From: Chitinophagaceae bacterium 26-R-25
GTDB taxonomy: Bacteria > Bacteroidota > Bacteroidia > Chitinophagales > Chitinophagaceae
Length of the DNA: 64,000 bases
Reading direction: 5' to 3'
Assembly: GCA_029906195.1 (NCBI GenBank)
Contig: JARWSJ010000002.1
Location: forward strand, 62,001 to 126,000
Part shown: positions 51,477 to 59,887 of the stretch, in pieces
How positions within the stretch are numbered: the stretch's first letter is position 1
Layout: every line of letters starts with the position of its first letter
Translations under genes and position numbers: made by a program
The notes under the pieces: model-generated
Database searches by the model: none
Told to the model about the DNA's origin: nothing
Seen by the model: the letters and a program-made list of their open reading frames with translations, nothing else

Positions 51477-52092
51477 AACTAACCTTCTCCCATTCGCCGC
51501 TCTTGTGGTTAAATTGCTTTAGCACTCTCGCAGGATTGCCGGCAACTATTGTATAATCATCTACATTTTTTGTAACCACGCTACCCGCGGCAATCACCGA
51601 GAATTTTCCAACTCGCACACCGGCAACTATCACAGCATTCGCGCCAATCCAGCTACCTTCTCCGATAATGATTTCACTGGTAGTGCATGGCTGGTATCTG
51701 AAAGCCGTTTTTACATTATCAAAGCCATGATTAAGGCCGGAGATCACCACATTCTGTGCCGTCATCACATGATCTTCAATGGTAACCGGTCCGATTACCA
51801 CATTGGAGGCGCCGAGAAAAACATGATTGCCGATGTGTAAAGCGCCAAGTCCGTTATTGAGTAAAGTAAAATCTTCCACCACCGAATCGTGACCAATGGT
51901 AAACTCTTTGGAAGGAATAAGATCGAGTCTTGCGTACTTAAATATTTTGGTGTTTTTACCACGCTGGTGGTAAAACGGATTTACAAATTTTCGTACCCAC
52001 CATCTTGGCCGGATCTCATTTTTAGCAAATAACATTCTATGTGCTACGTTCTTTAATGCCGAGTTCGATTTAATTGTAGTAATAAGCGTCAT
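51475..52092 (-). CDS. Hexapeptide-repeat (left-handed beta-helix) acyltransferase
   Basis: A 205-aa cytoplasmic protein. From residue ~75 it shows the [LIV]-G-x4 hexapeptide rhythm (IGNHVFLGASNVVIGPVTIEDH; IGEGSWIGANAVIVAGVRVG; SVIAAGSVVTKNVDDYTIVAGNPARVLK). The active-site His is likely in the VISGLNHGFDN segment. It resembles WcaF/maltose-type O-acetyltransferases that acetylate sugars, so a role in surface polysaccharide is likely. Its acceptor is unknown. Confidence 0.92.
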   Translation of the reverse strand: MTLITTIKSNSALKNVAHRMLFAKNEIRPRWWVRKFVNPFYHQRGKNTKIFKYARLDLIPSKEFTIGHDSVVEDFTLLNNGLGALHIGNHVFLGASNVVIGPVTIEDHVMTAQNVVISGLNHGFDNVKTAFRYQPCTTSEIIIGEGSWIGANAVIVAGVRVGKFSVIAAGSVVTKNVDDYTIVAGNPARVLKQFNHKSGEWEKVS

Positions 52093-52108
52093 ACCGGTTT
52101 ATTTCATG

Positions 52109-52190
52109 CCTAACGCCTGATGCTTAATGCTTAACGCAATTGAGTATCTTAGTCCCTACATTGGCGTTAAGCGTTTGCGTTGAGCGTTCA
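52109..52190. repeat. Inverted repeat cassette, TTAATGCTTAACGCAA family
   Basis: Left arm TAACGCCTGATGCTTAATGC (from 52109), right arm GGCGTTAAGCGTTTGCGTTG (52163-52190). It lies between the divergent acyltransferase and NTF2-like genes. Confidence 0.7.
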
Positions 52191-52255
52191 AGCAAGTTAA
52201 TAAACCAATTCTATTTATCAGAGCTGTAAACCCATTATTTTATAAACATTTAAAC

Positions 52256-52681
52256 ATGAAGAAATTACTAACTGCCGCATTTTTCGTGCTCGCCATTACT
52301 CCTGTGTTTTCCCAAAACAAAAATGAAGAAGCAATAAGAAAAGTCCTAAACGATCAGCTGCAGGCCTGGAACAGAGGCGATATTGACGATTTTATGAAAG
52401 GTTACTGGCACAGCGATTCGCTGATGTTTGTTGGCAAGTCGGGTATTACATATGGTTATCAAAACACGCTCGATAATTACAAAAAGAACTACAAGGATAC
52501 GGTGCAGATGGGCAAGCTTTTCTTTGAAATACTACAAGTGAAGCCGCTTTCTGCAGATACATACTTTGTGGTGGGAAAATGGTTCCTGAAAAGAACTGTA
52601 GGGGATATTGGCGGTATTTATACCTTGTTGTTTAAGAAAATCAATGGCCAGTGGATGATTATTGCGGATCACAGCAGCTAG
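52256..52681 (+). CDS. Exported SnoaL/NTF2-like protein (DUF4440 type)
   Basis: A 141-aa protein with a signal peptide (MKKLLTAAFFVLAITPVFSQ). The mature ~120 residues match the NTF2 fold: a starting helix (EEAIRKVLNDQLQAWNRGDI), DDFMKGYWHSDSLMFVG, and a closing sheet (GIYTLLFKKINGQWMIIADHSS). The family forms a cone with a hydrophobic pocket; here probably periplasmic. Function is unknown. Confidence 0.88.
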   Translation: MKKLLTAAFFVLAITPVFSQNKNEEAIRKVLNDQLQAWNRGDIDDFMKGYWHSDSLMFVGKSGITYGYQNTLDNYKKNYKDTVQMGKLFFEILQVKPLSADTYFVVGKWFLKRTVGDIGGIYTLLFKKINGQWMIIADHSS

Positions 52682-52702
52682 AGGGTGTTAACCCCAAAAA
52701 CT

Positions 52703-52783
52703 AACCACTGAGACACTAAGGCCACTTAGTTGCACTAAGGGTTTCCTTAGTGAGTCTTAGTGCTCTTAGTGCCTGAGTGGTAA
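52703..52783. repeat. Inverted word cassette, CACTAAGG family
   Basis: Left arm CCACTGAGACACTAAGGCCA... (52703-52740), right arm 52745-52783 as reverse complement, almost without a centre. A lone AATTAAG arm lies at 52873-52900, just before the next promoter. Confidence 0.85.
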
Positions 52784-52913
52784 ATCTTTGCGATACGAGC
52801 CTGGAACGCCGCCTTCGCTATCGGGCTGCACCTGCCGAAGCCCCGAAACCAACCGTTTTGAGTGTTTCCCGCTATTAATTCTTAATTCTTAATTATTAAT
52901 TTAAAAAATCTCT

Positions 52914-52921
52914 TACGTTTG
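52914..52921 (+). promoter_or_regulatory. -7 promoter box of the S46 peptidase gene
   Basis: TACGTTTG matches TAnnTTTG and lies 25 bp before the ATG. Confidence 0.6.
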
Positions 52922-52946
52922 CCGCATTAAAATACTTGATTAAAAC

Positions 52947-55115
52947 ATGAAGAAGATTTTAGCAGTGATTGCGCTGTCAGTCACTTTACTACGAAGCTAT
53001 GCCGATGAAGGCATGTGGTTACCGCTGCTGCTGGGTCAGCAGGTGTATAACGACATGGTAAAACGTGGCCTTAAACTGAAACCTGAGCAACTTTATAGCA
53101 TTAACAAGGCTTCCATTAAAGATGCGATCATCATTTTTGGAAACGGATGTACAGGAGAGATTGTGAGCAAGCAAGGTCTCATTTTTACTAACCACCACTG
53201 CGGATACGCGGCAATCGCTGCTGCAAGTTCTGTTGAACACAACTATCTGCGCGATGGTTTCTACGCAAAATCTTTCCAGGAAGAAATTCCTGCACAAGGC
53301 TTAACTGCACAGTTCTTACTTAAAATAGAAGATGTTACAAAGGAAGTGGAAACGACGCTGAATGGCCTTTCTGGTGCTGACAGATTGAAAAAACAGGCTG
53401 AAATAATTGCGACGATAAACGCACGTTATTCTGACTCTACTCAAAGCATTGAAGCAAGAGTGAGCCCACTGTTTAAAAATAACCAGTTCCTTGTTTTCGT
53501 ATACCAACGCTACAAGGACATTCGCCTTGTGGGAACGCCTCCTGAAAGTGTAGGTAAATATGGTGGAGACACCGACAACTGGGAGTGGCCGCGCCATACC
53601 GGTGACTTTTCTGTTTTCCGTGTGTATATGGGCAAAGACGGTAAAGCGGCAGATTATTCTCCAAACAACGTTCCTTTAAAACCTAAATATTCATTGCCGG
53701 TTTCTATCAAAGGCATTAAAGATGGCGACTATGCAATGATCTACGGTTACCCCGGTGGTACCAACCGTTATGAAACTTCTTACGGTGTGAAACTTTCTAC
53801 CGATATCAATAACCCTTCACTGGTTGCTTTGCGCGATGTACGCCTGAAAGCAATGTTTGAAGAAATGAAAAAAGATCCTGCTGTAAAATTGCAACTGGCA
53901 TCAAACTATGCAGGTATTGCGAACTACTGGAAATTCTTTGATGGTGAAACCAAGCAATTGCTGAAATACGATGTGTATGGTCAAAAGAAAAAAGCAGAGG
54001 ATGCTTTCCAGAAATGGGCAAACGGTAGACCAGAGTTTCAAAATGTAATGAGCGATTGGGAAAAAGTTTATGCCGACTGGTTGCCTTACGCAAAAGAGCG
54101 CATGTATTTGAATGAAGGTATCATAGGTTCTCCACTGGCTGCATTTGCTGCTTCTTTGATGCAGGTAGAAAGAGTGCTTAACATGCAGGGTGCAAAACCA
54201 GAAGATGTTAAAAGAGCAATGGACGATGCAAATGCACGTCGTAAAACTTTCCTGGCAGATGAGAATAAAGTTTCCGATCAAAAGATCATGGCTGCAACTG
54301 CAGAAATGTTCTACACAGATATCGATAAAAGCCAGCACCCGATTGGCTTCTACGAAAACATTAAAACCACTTATGGTGATTTGAAAGATCCTGCGACTTT
54401 CAAAAAAATGGCTGCAGATGTTTTCAACACAACAATGATCTTCAATGATGCAAAATGGGATCAGTTTGTGAACGTGCCTACAGCAAGCGCGTTGCAAAAC
54501 GACCCTGCGTATGCTTACGCAACTGCTTTCGTGAAAAATTACACAGGAAAATATTTGCCTAAATTCCAGGATTTCACCACTAAGAACAATGAATTGGGAA
54601 GATTGTATTTGAAAGGTATTATGCTGATGGATACTGCAAAAGCAAAGAAAATGTACCCTGATGCAACCTTCACCATGCGTGTGAGCTTCGGTAACGTAAA
54701 AAGCTATGCGCCGCGTGATGCAACTAAATACGATTATGTATGTACCATGAAAGGTGTGATGGAAAAATATGTACCCGGTGATTATGAATTTGACCTTCCA
54801 CAACACTACAGAGACCTTGTTGCGAAAAAAGATTACGGTCAGTATATCGACAAAAGCCGCAATGATCTTGTTGTAACATTCATCACTACAAATGACATCA
54901 CCGGTGGTAACTCTGGCTCTCCAGTAATGGATGCTTATGGAAACCTTATTGGTCTTGCATTTGATGGCAACTACGAAGCGTTGAGCCACAAAATGGCATT
55001 TGACAAAGATCTTAACCGTACGATCTGCGTAGACGTTCGTTATGTATTGTGGTGCATTGACAAGTTGGGTGGTGCGAGCAATATTATTAGTGAGTTGAAT
55101 TTAGTGAAGCAGTAA
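52947..55115 (+). CDS. S46-family dipeptidyl-peptidase, DPP7-like
   Basis: A 722-aa periplasmic exopeptidase that removes N-terminal dipeptides. A signal peptide (MKKILAVIALSVTLLRSYA) is followed by EGMWLPLLLGQ. The catalytic triad is His84 (NHHCGYAAI), Asp220 (RHTGDFSVFR) and Ser656 (GGNSGSPVM). The residue that gives DPP11 its acidic P1 specificity (Arg in FDRN) is Gly674 here (LAFDGNYE), so DPP7-like preference for hydrophobic P1 residues is expected. The mid-part is the helical domain of the family. It fits an organism that lives on peptides. Confidence 0.96.
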   Translation: MKKILAVIALSVTLLRSYADEGMWLPLLLGQQVYNDMVKRGLKLKPEQLYSINKASIKDAIIIFGNGCTGEIVSKQGLIFTNHHCGYAAIAAASSVEHNYLRDGFYAKSFQEEIPAQGLTAQFLLKIEDVTKEVETTLNGLSGADRLKKQAEIIATINARYSDSTQSIEARVSPLFKNNQFLVFVYQRYKDIRLVGTPPESVGKYGGDTDNWEWPRHTGDFSVFRVYMGKDGKAADYSPNNVPLKPKYSLPVSIKGIKDGDYAMIYGYPGGTNRYETSYGVKLSTDINNPSLVALRDVRLKAMFEEMKKDPAVKLQLASNYAGIANYWKFFDGETKQLLKYDVYGQKKKAEDAFQKWANGRPEFQNVMSDWEKVYADWLPYAKERMYLNEGIIGSPLAAFAASLMQVERVLNMQGAKPEDVKRAMDDANARRKTFLADENKVSDQKIMAATAEMFYTDIDKSQHPIGFYENIKTTYGDLKDPATFKKMAADVFNTTMIFNDAKWDQFVNVPTASALQNDPAYAYATAFVKNYTGKYLPKFQDFTTKNNELGRLYLKGIMLMDTAKAKKMYPDATFTMRVSFGNVKSYAPRDATKYDYVCTMKGVMEKYVPGDYEFDLPQHYRDLVAKKDYGQYIDKSRNDLVVTFITTNDITGGNSGSPVMDAYGNLIGLAFDGNYEALSHKMAFDKDLNRTICVDVRYVLWCIDKLGGASNIISELNLVKQ

Positions 55116-55184
55116 GGAGGAATTAGGAATTAGGAATTAGAACGGGGCAGCATTCTTTAGTGAGTGCTGCCCCGTTTTTTTTAG
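55116..55184 (+). terminator. AATTAGG arm and terminator behind the S46 gene
   Basis: Three AATTAGG words (55117-55140) run straight into a strong terminator: stem ACGGGGCAGCA/TGCTGCCCCGT (55142-55176), then eight T. Confidence 0.9.
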
Positions 55185-55332
55185 ACAGATAGTTTTTGTT
55201 TAAAATGTGCGCAGTGGTTTGTGCATTCACATGGCTATCAACTTAAGGCGAGAACGCCGTTGTAGGTATTGAAGCGTGGCTTGCGTGGCTGTTGGTTACC
55301 GGCAGCGGCGGTTTGCGTATCTCGCTTCGTGA

Positions 55333-55525
55333 TGTTTAACATGTCGCGCCTACGGGGCTGGTATTCGGATCGCTGCAACACAATGTTGGCTGCTACTAAC
55401 GTGTCGCCCCGCTGGGGCTATTAAATCCACAAAGCATGTTTCAAAGCCCCAGAGGGGCGACACGTTAGTAGAAAAAAATCAACCGGCAAAACACAGAGCC
55501 AGCCCCGTAGGGGCGACATGTTAAA
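55333..55525. repeat. Nested inverted pairs of CCCCAGCGGGGC units
   Basis: Four units are nested. The outer pair is 55333-55360 and 55501-55525 (with ACATGTTAAA ends); the inner pair is 55392-55420 and 55445-55471 (with ACGTTAGTAG ends). The 55185-55609 gap has no gene; a 62-codon open frame here merely translates the units. Confidence 0.85.
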
Positions 55526-55609
55526 TGTCATCTGTTCTCTGAACAGATTGACTTCATGTCGGCGTCTATGGCGTGGACACGAAACAGGGCATCTCGAAAT
55601 GAGGTTCAT

Positions 55610-56555
55610 TCAGAATCTGCAGCCTAAGCGAATAGAGCCATACATGTCAGACATGTATTGGGTCTTTGCTTGTTTTGTTTGATAGATAACGGAGAATCCT
55701 AGGAATATTTTTTTGCCGGAAAATATGCCGCCAATTGTTTGTTGATAGACAAACCGTTGAGTCTTTGAAACGGCCCCGGTTTCCTTTTTAAACAACGCAC
55801 CTTGAATGGTAGCGTCATAAACCTGTGCAATTATTTGTGGGTAGAAATAAAGGTAAAGCTCATAAGCGTGTCTTTTGGCTTGTTGGGTATTCTCAACTGT
55901 TGCATTCCAGGCAATACTCTGGCTGTTTTTTTCAAACACGCCCAATTGAAATAGAATGCCGGCTTTTGCATTGGTGAACGTATTTCCCAACGAAACTTCC
56001 GCTACAGGTTTTAGTGCGACAATAGACGCGTCTGTTGAGAAAAATGAAGTTGCGTACAATGCGCCTGCGTTCAATTGTGGCTCGGTGGTCACCTGGTAGT
56101 TCCAGCCAGCCGGCGGATCGAAGCCAACCGCGTGGTGATACCAACTTTGCAGCGATTCAGCTAAGGACGTTTTGCCGCTAATGCCGCCCGTTGCCGACAA
56201 TTGTAACAATGATTCCTTTCCCCAAAAATGCGTTTGTGAATAAGTCAGTAAAAGAAGCCCGGCATAAGGACGGTCTATGTTTTCAGCGTTGTGCACCCTG
56301 TAATCGTACGGATTGTACATTAGCTGACTTAATTGTAAAGACTGTATTTTTTTTTTGTGTTCGTGGTTGCCGGGAGATCCATGTGTAGTTGAGAGAGAGG
56401 CCGTTTGTATAATATCGATCGATGTACAAGGAAATATAGGCGTCGTTGTCTGAAGTAATTGAAAGCTGGTGTCGAAGGGTCTTCCCGGAATTATTTTGCT
56501 GGGCAGATGCGATAATTGCCAGCGCCATCAGCATTGTGAAAAATAAAACCTTCAT
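55610..56555 (-). pseudogene. LpxR-like lipid A 3'-O-deacylase gene split by a frameshift at an A10 tract
   Basis: Two frames together give one ~314-aa LpxR/DUF2219 protein, the normal family length. Part 1 (from 56555) has a signal peptide (MKVLFFTMLMALAIIASAQ) and the active-site start SITSDNDAYISLYIDRYYTNG. Part 2 (to 55610) carries DRPYAG, LQSWYHHAVGFDPPAGW with the Gln-x3-His pair, and a barrel ending in a Phe. The frames switch at ten A (plus-strand T 56347-56356); nine A would restore the frame and give KKIQSLQLSQLMYNP. It could be a sequencing error, a true pseudogene, a phase-variable gene or one rescued by slippage. The active product would remove 3'-acyloxyacyl chains from lipid A at the outer membrane. 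Confidence 0.85.
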
Positions 56556-56743
56556 AGACTAAGTTTTATTCCGGTTTATAAATGAAATGCCATGCAGGCA
56601 AAGTCCCGGGCGAGGGGAAAATTCCCGCCATTTGTGATCATTTTGTTTAGCAAAAACAAACGGCTTATGCAAAAGTTCTCTTCGCGGCTTCCCTCTGTTT
56701 CCTCCATCGTTTTCTGCTGCGACTATTAATCAAACCTTGTTTT

Positions 56744-56917
56744 ATGAGCACAATATTTTTTATCCCCGGTTTGCCACTGCAGTTTCCCGAAAAATTTATT
56801 CCTGTTTTTCTGTGGTCAATGTTTGCTTTCGCTTTGTGGGCAGCATTGCTGTATATGTCACTATGGTTTATGAAACCAAGAAAAGTAAAATCGATGAATG
56901 GGAACCAGAAATATTAA
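56744..56917 (+). CDS. Small membrane protein, 57 aa (short ORF)
   Basis: ATG at 56744, TAA at 56915-56917. It encodes MSTIFFIPGLPLQFPEKF, then one long membrane helix (FLWSMFAFALWAALLYMSLW) and a basic tail (KPRKVKSMNGNQKY). The helix with a positive C-terminal flank looks like a real small membrane protein. A 78-codon frame at 56737 overlaps it in another phase but has a poor composition. Family unknown. Confidence 0.5.
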   Translation: MSTIFFIPGLPLQFPEKFIPVFLWSMFAFALWAALLYMSLWFMKPRKVKSMNGNQKY

Positions 56918-56918
56918 G

Positions 56919-57527
56919 TTATTCTACGGCTGGCGGATTGTCTTTCCAGGCCCACAAATGCATACACGCGTAAGTTCGGTACGGGCTCCATTTAGAAGAT
57001 ATCTTCAACAGTCTTTCGCGTAGTTTTTTCTTATCGTCCGTTTTGAGTTTGTAGATTTTTATCATCGCCGATTGAACGCCCCAGTCATCAATGGCAAATA
57101 CGTCTTCACGGCCCAGCGTAAACATCAGGATCATTTCCGTGGTCCATTTTCCCACACCTTTAATTTGCGTTAAATAAGCGATCACTTCATCGTTGGACAT
57201 TTTATCCAGCTTCTTCTTTTCCATGCCTTGCTCAGCCGCAAATCGCGCTACATTGTGCACGTAACTTGCTTTCGCATTTGAAAGCCCGATCGAACGCAGT
57301 GTTTCCACCGGCGTATCCATGATCTGCTCAGGCGTGGGAACCTTGCCACCATACAGATCCATAAATCGATTGTGAATTACCTGTGCCACCTTGGTAGAAA
57401 GCTGCTGGCTCATGATCGAGCCTATCAAACTCATATACACAACTTTCCGTTTTTTCAGTTCAATTGGCTCCCGCTGGAGGAGCGGAAGGAACTTTTTGTC
57501 TTTGGAGAGATGAAGTATGTAGTCCAT
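56919..57527 (-). CDS. DNA-3-methyladenine glycosylase (AlkA/HhH-GPD family)
   Basis: A 202-aa base-excision repair enzyme. The HhH-GPD domain is clear: IGSIMSQQLSTKVAQVIHNRF, helix-hairpin-helix LTQIKGVGKWTTEMILMFTLG, and the catalytic Asp in FAIDDWGVQ. No Fe-S cluster Cys are present, as in AlkA. It should remove alkylated bases such as 3-methyladenine. It lacks the N-terminal beta domain of E. coli AlkA, like the short Mag-type relatives. Confidence 0.93.
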   Translation of the reverse strand: MDYILHLSKDKKFLPLLQREPIELKKRKVVYMSLIGSIMSQQLSTKVAQVIHNRFMDLYGGKVPTPEQIMDTPVETLRSIGLSNAKASYVHNVARFAAEQGMEKKKLDKMSNDEVIAYLTQIKGVGKWTTEMILMFTLGREDVFAIDDWGVQSAMIKIYKLKTDDKKKLRERLLKISSKWSPYRTYACMHLWAWKDNPPAVE

Positions 57528-57551
57528 GTGATGAAATTAATGCATTGAGCA

Positions 57552-57702
57552 GAAATTAAGAATTAGGAATTAAGAATTAAGAATTCGTTAGACCGATCTT
57601 TCGCGATTATTTTCGACCTGCATACTTATAAAAAAGAAAAGAGGGCAGCATTCTGGAACGAATGTAGCCCTCCTAATTCTTAATTCTTAATTGTTAATTG
57701 TT
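57552..57702. repeat. Inverted word cassette, AATTAAG family, with terminator
   Basis: Left arm 57552-57585, right arm 57672-57702. The core GTTAGACCGATCTTTCGCG after the left arm is the reverse complement of the cores at 25.8, 35.8 and 42.7 kb. The cassette is thus inverted relative to those. Confidence 0.88.
57634..57674 (-). terminator. Minus-strand terminator of the 57701 gene
   Basis: Minus-strand stem GAGGGCTACATTC/GAATGCTGCCCTC (one mismatch), then TTTTCTTTTTT. Confidence 0.85.
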
Positions 57703-58426
57703 ACTTCGGCATTTCAAAAATCTTAGGATCTATTTCCTTATTGATCTCTACTTTTTTAGTAACGATCGTCAAAGACATGCCTTGTGGTAAAGCAAGTTCT
57801 GTAGAGTAAGGAACAGGGTAGCCGTAATCTGTTTTCTTGTAATCGGAGAAGATGCTGCCGATTTCGATTTCTTGTCCCTGTGCGTTGATGGTGCTCACAT
57901 TTTTTACCAGGTAATAAGTAGTAGGATCAATGTACATCATCATCACAAGAGAATCTGGAGTGGTAACCTTCAGCTTGTAAGCGTTTTTAACATTGTTCAC
58001 ATCTTCTTTGCCTACCAGTTCCACTTTGTTTCCTTTTGCTGCGTAGTTGAATAAAGGTCCGCCGATGTCAAGTTGTGCTTTACCTCTCTTTACCATTTCA
58101 GCTGGTAACGGCTCTGCAGCGGTTTGACCCTGGAAAGGATTGATTGTCCAGCCGCCGTCTTTAGTGTAGCACTGTACGATCTTTGAACCGTTGAAATCCA
58201 TTTCATTTTTAAAGCCTTTTCCATTTACCAGGGTAGTAGTAGAAGGCGCTTCGTTACCCATGATCTGCACGCTGCTTTCTGTATAAATAGTCTTGATACC
58301 TGCGATCTTTTCTTTGCCGCCAAGTGCCGCAACGTACTTATCAACTATTTCATTTGCTGTTTGCGCTTTTGCGGCAATAGATGATAGTACTGTAGTTGTC
58401 AGTAATAAAGTCTTTAGAATTTTCAT
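57701..58426 (-). CDS. Exported protein, tandem paralogue of 58577 (LolA-like family)
   Basis: About 241 aa from the ATG at 58426, giving the signal peptide MKILKTLLLTTTVLSSIAAKA. A start at 58516 would translate repeat words (STFNFQL) and is rejected. The mature start is QTANEIVDKYVAALGGKEKI; later YIDPTTYYLVKNVSTINAQG and PKIFEMPK. This fits the outer-membrane-lipoprotein-sorting (LolA/LppX-like) fold, a half-barrel that binds lipids. It is about 40% identical by eye to the next gene upstream. Specific role unknown. Confidence 0.85.
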   Translation of the reverse strand: MKILKTLLLTTTVLSSIAAKAQTANEIVDKYVAALGGKEKIAGIKTIYTESSVQIMGNEAPSTTTLVNGKGFKNEMDFNGSKIVQCYTKDGGWTINPFQGQTAAEPLPAEMVKRGKAQLDIGGPLFNYAAKGNKVELVGKEDVNNVKNAYKLKVTTPDSLVMMMYIDPTTYYLVKNVSTINAQGQEIEIGSIFSDYKKTDYGYPVPYSTELALPQGMSLTIVTKKVEINKEIDPKIFEMPK

Positions 58427-58464
58427 TAGTATTTGTTTAGAATTTTTAAGTTGGAGAGAGGGAG

Positions 58465-58577
58465 GAATTAATTGAAAATTGAAAGTTGAAAGTTGAAAAT
58501 GCTTTGTGTGTAACATTTATTAAAGGCTGTCTGACCTTAAGACCATTTTCAATTTTCAACTTTCAATTTTCAATTTC
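58465..58577. repeat. Inverted word cassette, TTGAAAG family, between the paralogues
   Basis: Left arm 58465-58500 (TTGAAAA, TTGAAAG words), right arm 58548-58577. It separates the two duplicated genes. Confidence 0.88.
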
Positions 58578-59323
58578 TATTCTGGTTTGCTAAGCTTCGC
58601 TACATCCAGCGGTTTGTTTACTTCAATTTTTTCAAAAGTCATGCCGTTTCCCATGCCGCCTACTTTTACTTTAAACGGAAAAACATAGCCCTGATCTGTT
58701 TTTTGATAGTCAGAAAAATCTGTGCTGATGTCTGCGTCTGCAGCGCCGGGACGTCCGCCACCGCTACCCGCAAAGCTGCTGCCCTTGTGGGTTTCACGGG
58801 AAATGTAGTAAGTCTGTGCGTCGATGTAATAAGTAATGTCGGCGCCGGAAGTAAGTGTCAGTTTTATTTTGTGACAGTCCTTGCCATCCAAAGTTTCTTT
58901 ACCAAGGTACTCTGCTTTATAGCCTTTTGATGCATAGTCAACCAGTGAACCTGCACAGTCGAGTTCGGCTTTTGTATTTTTTAATTTATCTGCAGGAATG
59001 GGTTCAAATTTTCCTCCAGAACGTGGACTCGATATCCAGCCACCTTTATCTGTAATGATTGACGTAAACGAACCCATCGCGCCAAACTGTGATTCTCTGC
59101 GCGAAAGTTTTCCATTCACTTTGTCCAAAGTTGTAGTAAGTTCATTTCCGTTTTGCATAACGGCCACACCTTCCATATGTAGCGTGTTGATGGAATTGAG
59201 TTTTTCTTTTCCGCCCATTGCATCAACGTATTTGCTGATCACTTCATCAGCTGTTTGAGCTTGTGCGGCAAACAGGGTAAGCGTTAGAAAAAATGCAAAG
59301 CCTGCAATTATCCATTTAGGCAT
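58577..59323 (-). CDS. Exported protein, LolA-like family paralogue
   Basis: A 248-aa protein with a signal peptide (KWIIAGFAFFLTLTLFAAQAQ). The mature part begins TADEVISKYVDAMGGKEKLN, closely matching the TANEIVDKYVAALGGKEKI start of the neighbour. Shared further motifs are GGKEKL, YYIDAQTYYISRETH and FSDYQKTDQGYVFPF. The two genes are a tandem duplication. The fold suggests a lipid- or lipoprotein-binding periplasmic protein; function is unknown. Confidence 0.85.
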   Translation of the reverse strand: MPKWIIAGFAFFLTLTLFAAQAQTADEVISKYVDAMGGKEKLNSINTLHMEGVAVMQNGNELTTTLDKVNGKLSRRESQFGAMGSFTSIITDKGGWISSPRSGGKFEPIPADKLKNTKAELDCAGSLVDYASKGYKAEYLGKETLDGKDCHKIKLTLTSGADITYYIDAQTYYISRETHKGSSFAGSGGGRPGAADADISTDFSDYQKTDQGYVFPFKVKVGGMGNGMTFEKIEVNKPLDVAKLSKPE

Positions 59324-59493
59324 TTGATGATGTTTTTTGATAAACCAAATTTAACTGTCTTTGGGAATGTTTTCATGCCTTTTGTAAAAATCTTTATAAA
59401 TCAAGGTTTATGGTAATAATTGATTAACAGATAGTTTGCGGAAGTAGTTGTGACTATTAAGATGTTTTCCTTGCAAGGACGCGCAAATCGTTT

Positions 59494-59501
59494 TATCTTT
59501 T
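59494..59501 (+). promoter_or_regulatory. -7-like box of the DUF4870 gene
   Basis: TATCTTTT differs from the consensus only in the last base and lies 15 bp before the ATG. Confidence 0.45.
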
Positions 59502-59516
59502 CTCAAAACAACGTTT

Positions 59517-59885
59517 ATGGACCCAAATACCGAAAAAACTTTCTTAGGGGCAGCAGAAAATCCTGTAGTGGCTCCAACCCAGGATGAAAAAACACTTGCC
59601 ATGCTGGCTCATTTACTAACATTTGTAGCCTCTATTCTTGCGCCGCTGATCATTTATCTTATAAAAAAAGATGACTCGCCGTTTGTGGCTACGCATGCTA
59701 AAGAATCGCTGAACTTTCAAATTACGATGGTCATCGTGTCCATCGGCCTCGCCATAACCATCATCGGTCTCTTTCTCATCTGGATCGTGGGAATATTCGC
59801 GCTTGTTTGCGTGATCATTGCCACCATAAGAGCCAACGAAGGGAAAATTTATCGTTATCCGTTTACGTGGAGATTGATTAAGTAG
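59517..59885 (+). CDS. DUF4870 (Tic20-like) membrane protein
   Basis: A 122-aa protein. After ~35 polar residues there are three hydrophobic helices (LAHLLTFVASILAPLIIYLI; ESLNFQITMVIVSIGLAITIIGLFL; FALVCVIIATIRANEG), with the DUF4870 signature KKDDSPFVATHAKESLNFQ. The end YRYPFTWRLIK is also typical. An inner-membrane protein of unknown function. Confidence 0.92.
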   Translation: MDPNTEKTFLGAAENPVVAPTQDEKTLAMLAHLLTFVASILAPLIIYLIKKDDSPFVATHAKESLNFQITMVIVSIGLAITIIGLFLIWIVGIFALVCVIIATIRANEGKIYRYPFTWRLIK

Positions 59886-59887
59886 AG

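Noticed and set aside
53901-54989. A 362-codon open frame antisense to the S46 peptidase gene
   Set aside because: It lies wholly inside a well-supported gene; its Cys/His/Ile/Phe-rich composition is that of an antisense shadow of biased codons.
55421-55609. A 62-codon open frame on the minus strand
   Set aside because: It only translates the CCCCAGCGGGGC repeat units.
56737-56973. A 78-codon open frame near the glycosylase gene
   Set aside because: The overlapping 57-aa frame at 56744 has a much better membrane-protein composition, and the 78-codon frame runs into the opposite gene.
58427-58516. N-terminal extension of the 57701 gene to 58516
   Set aside because: The added residues translate TTGAAAG repeat words and would bury a good signal peptide; the ATG at 58426 is preferred.
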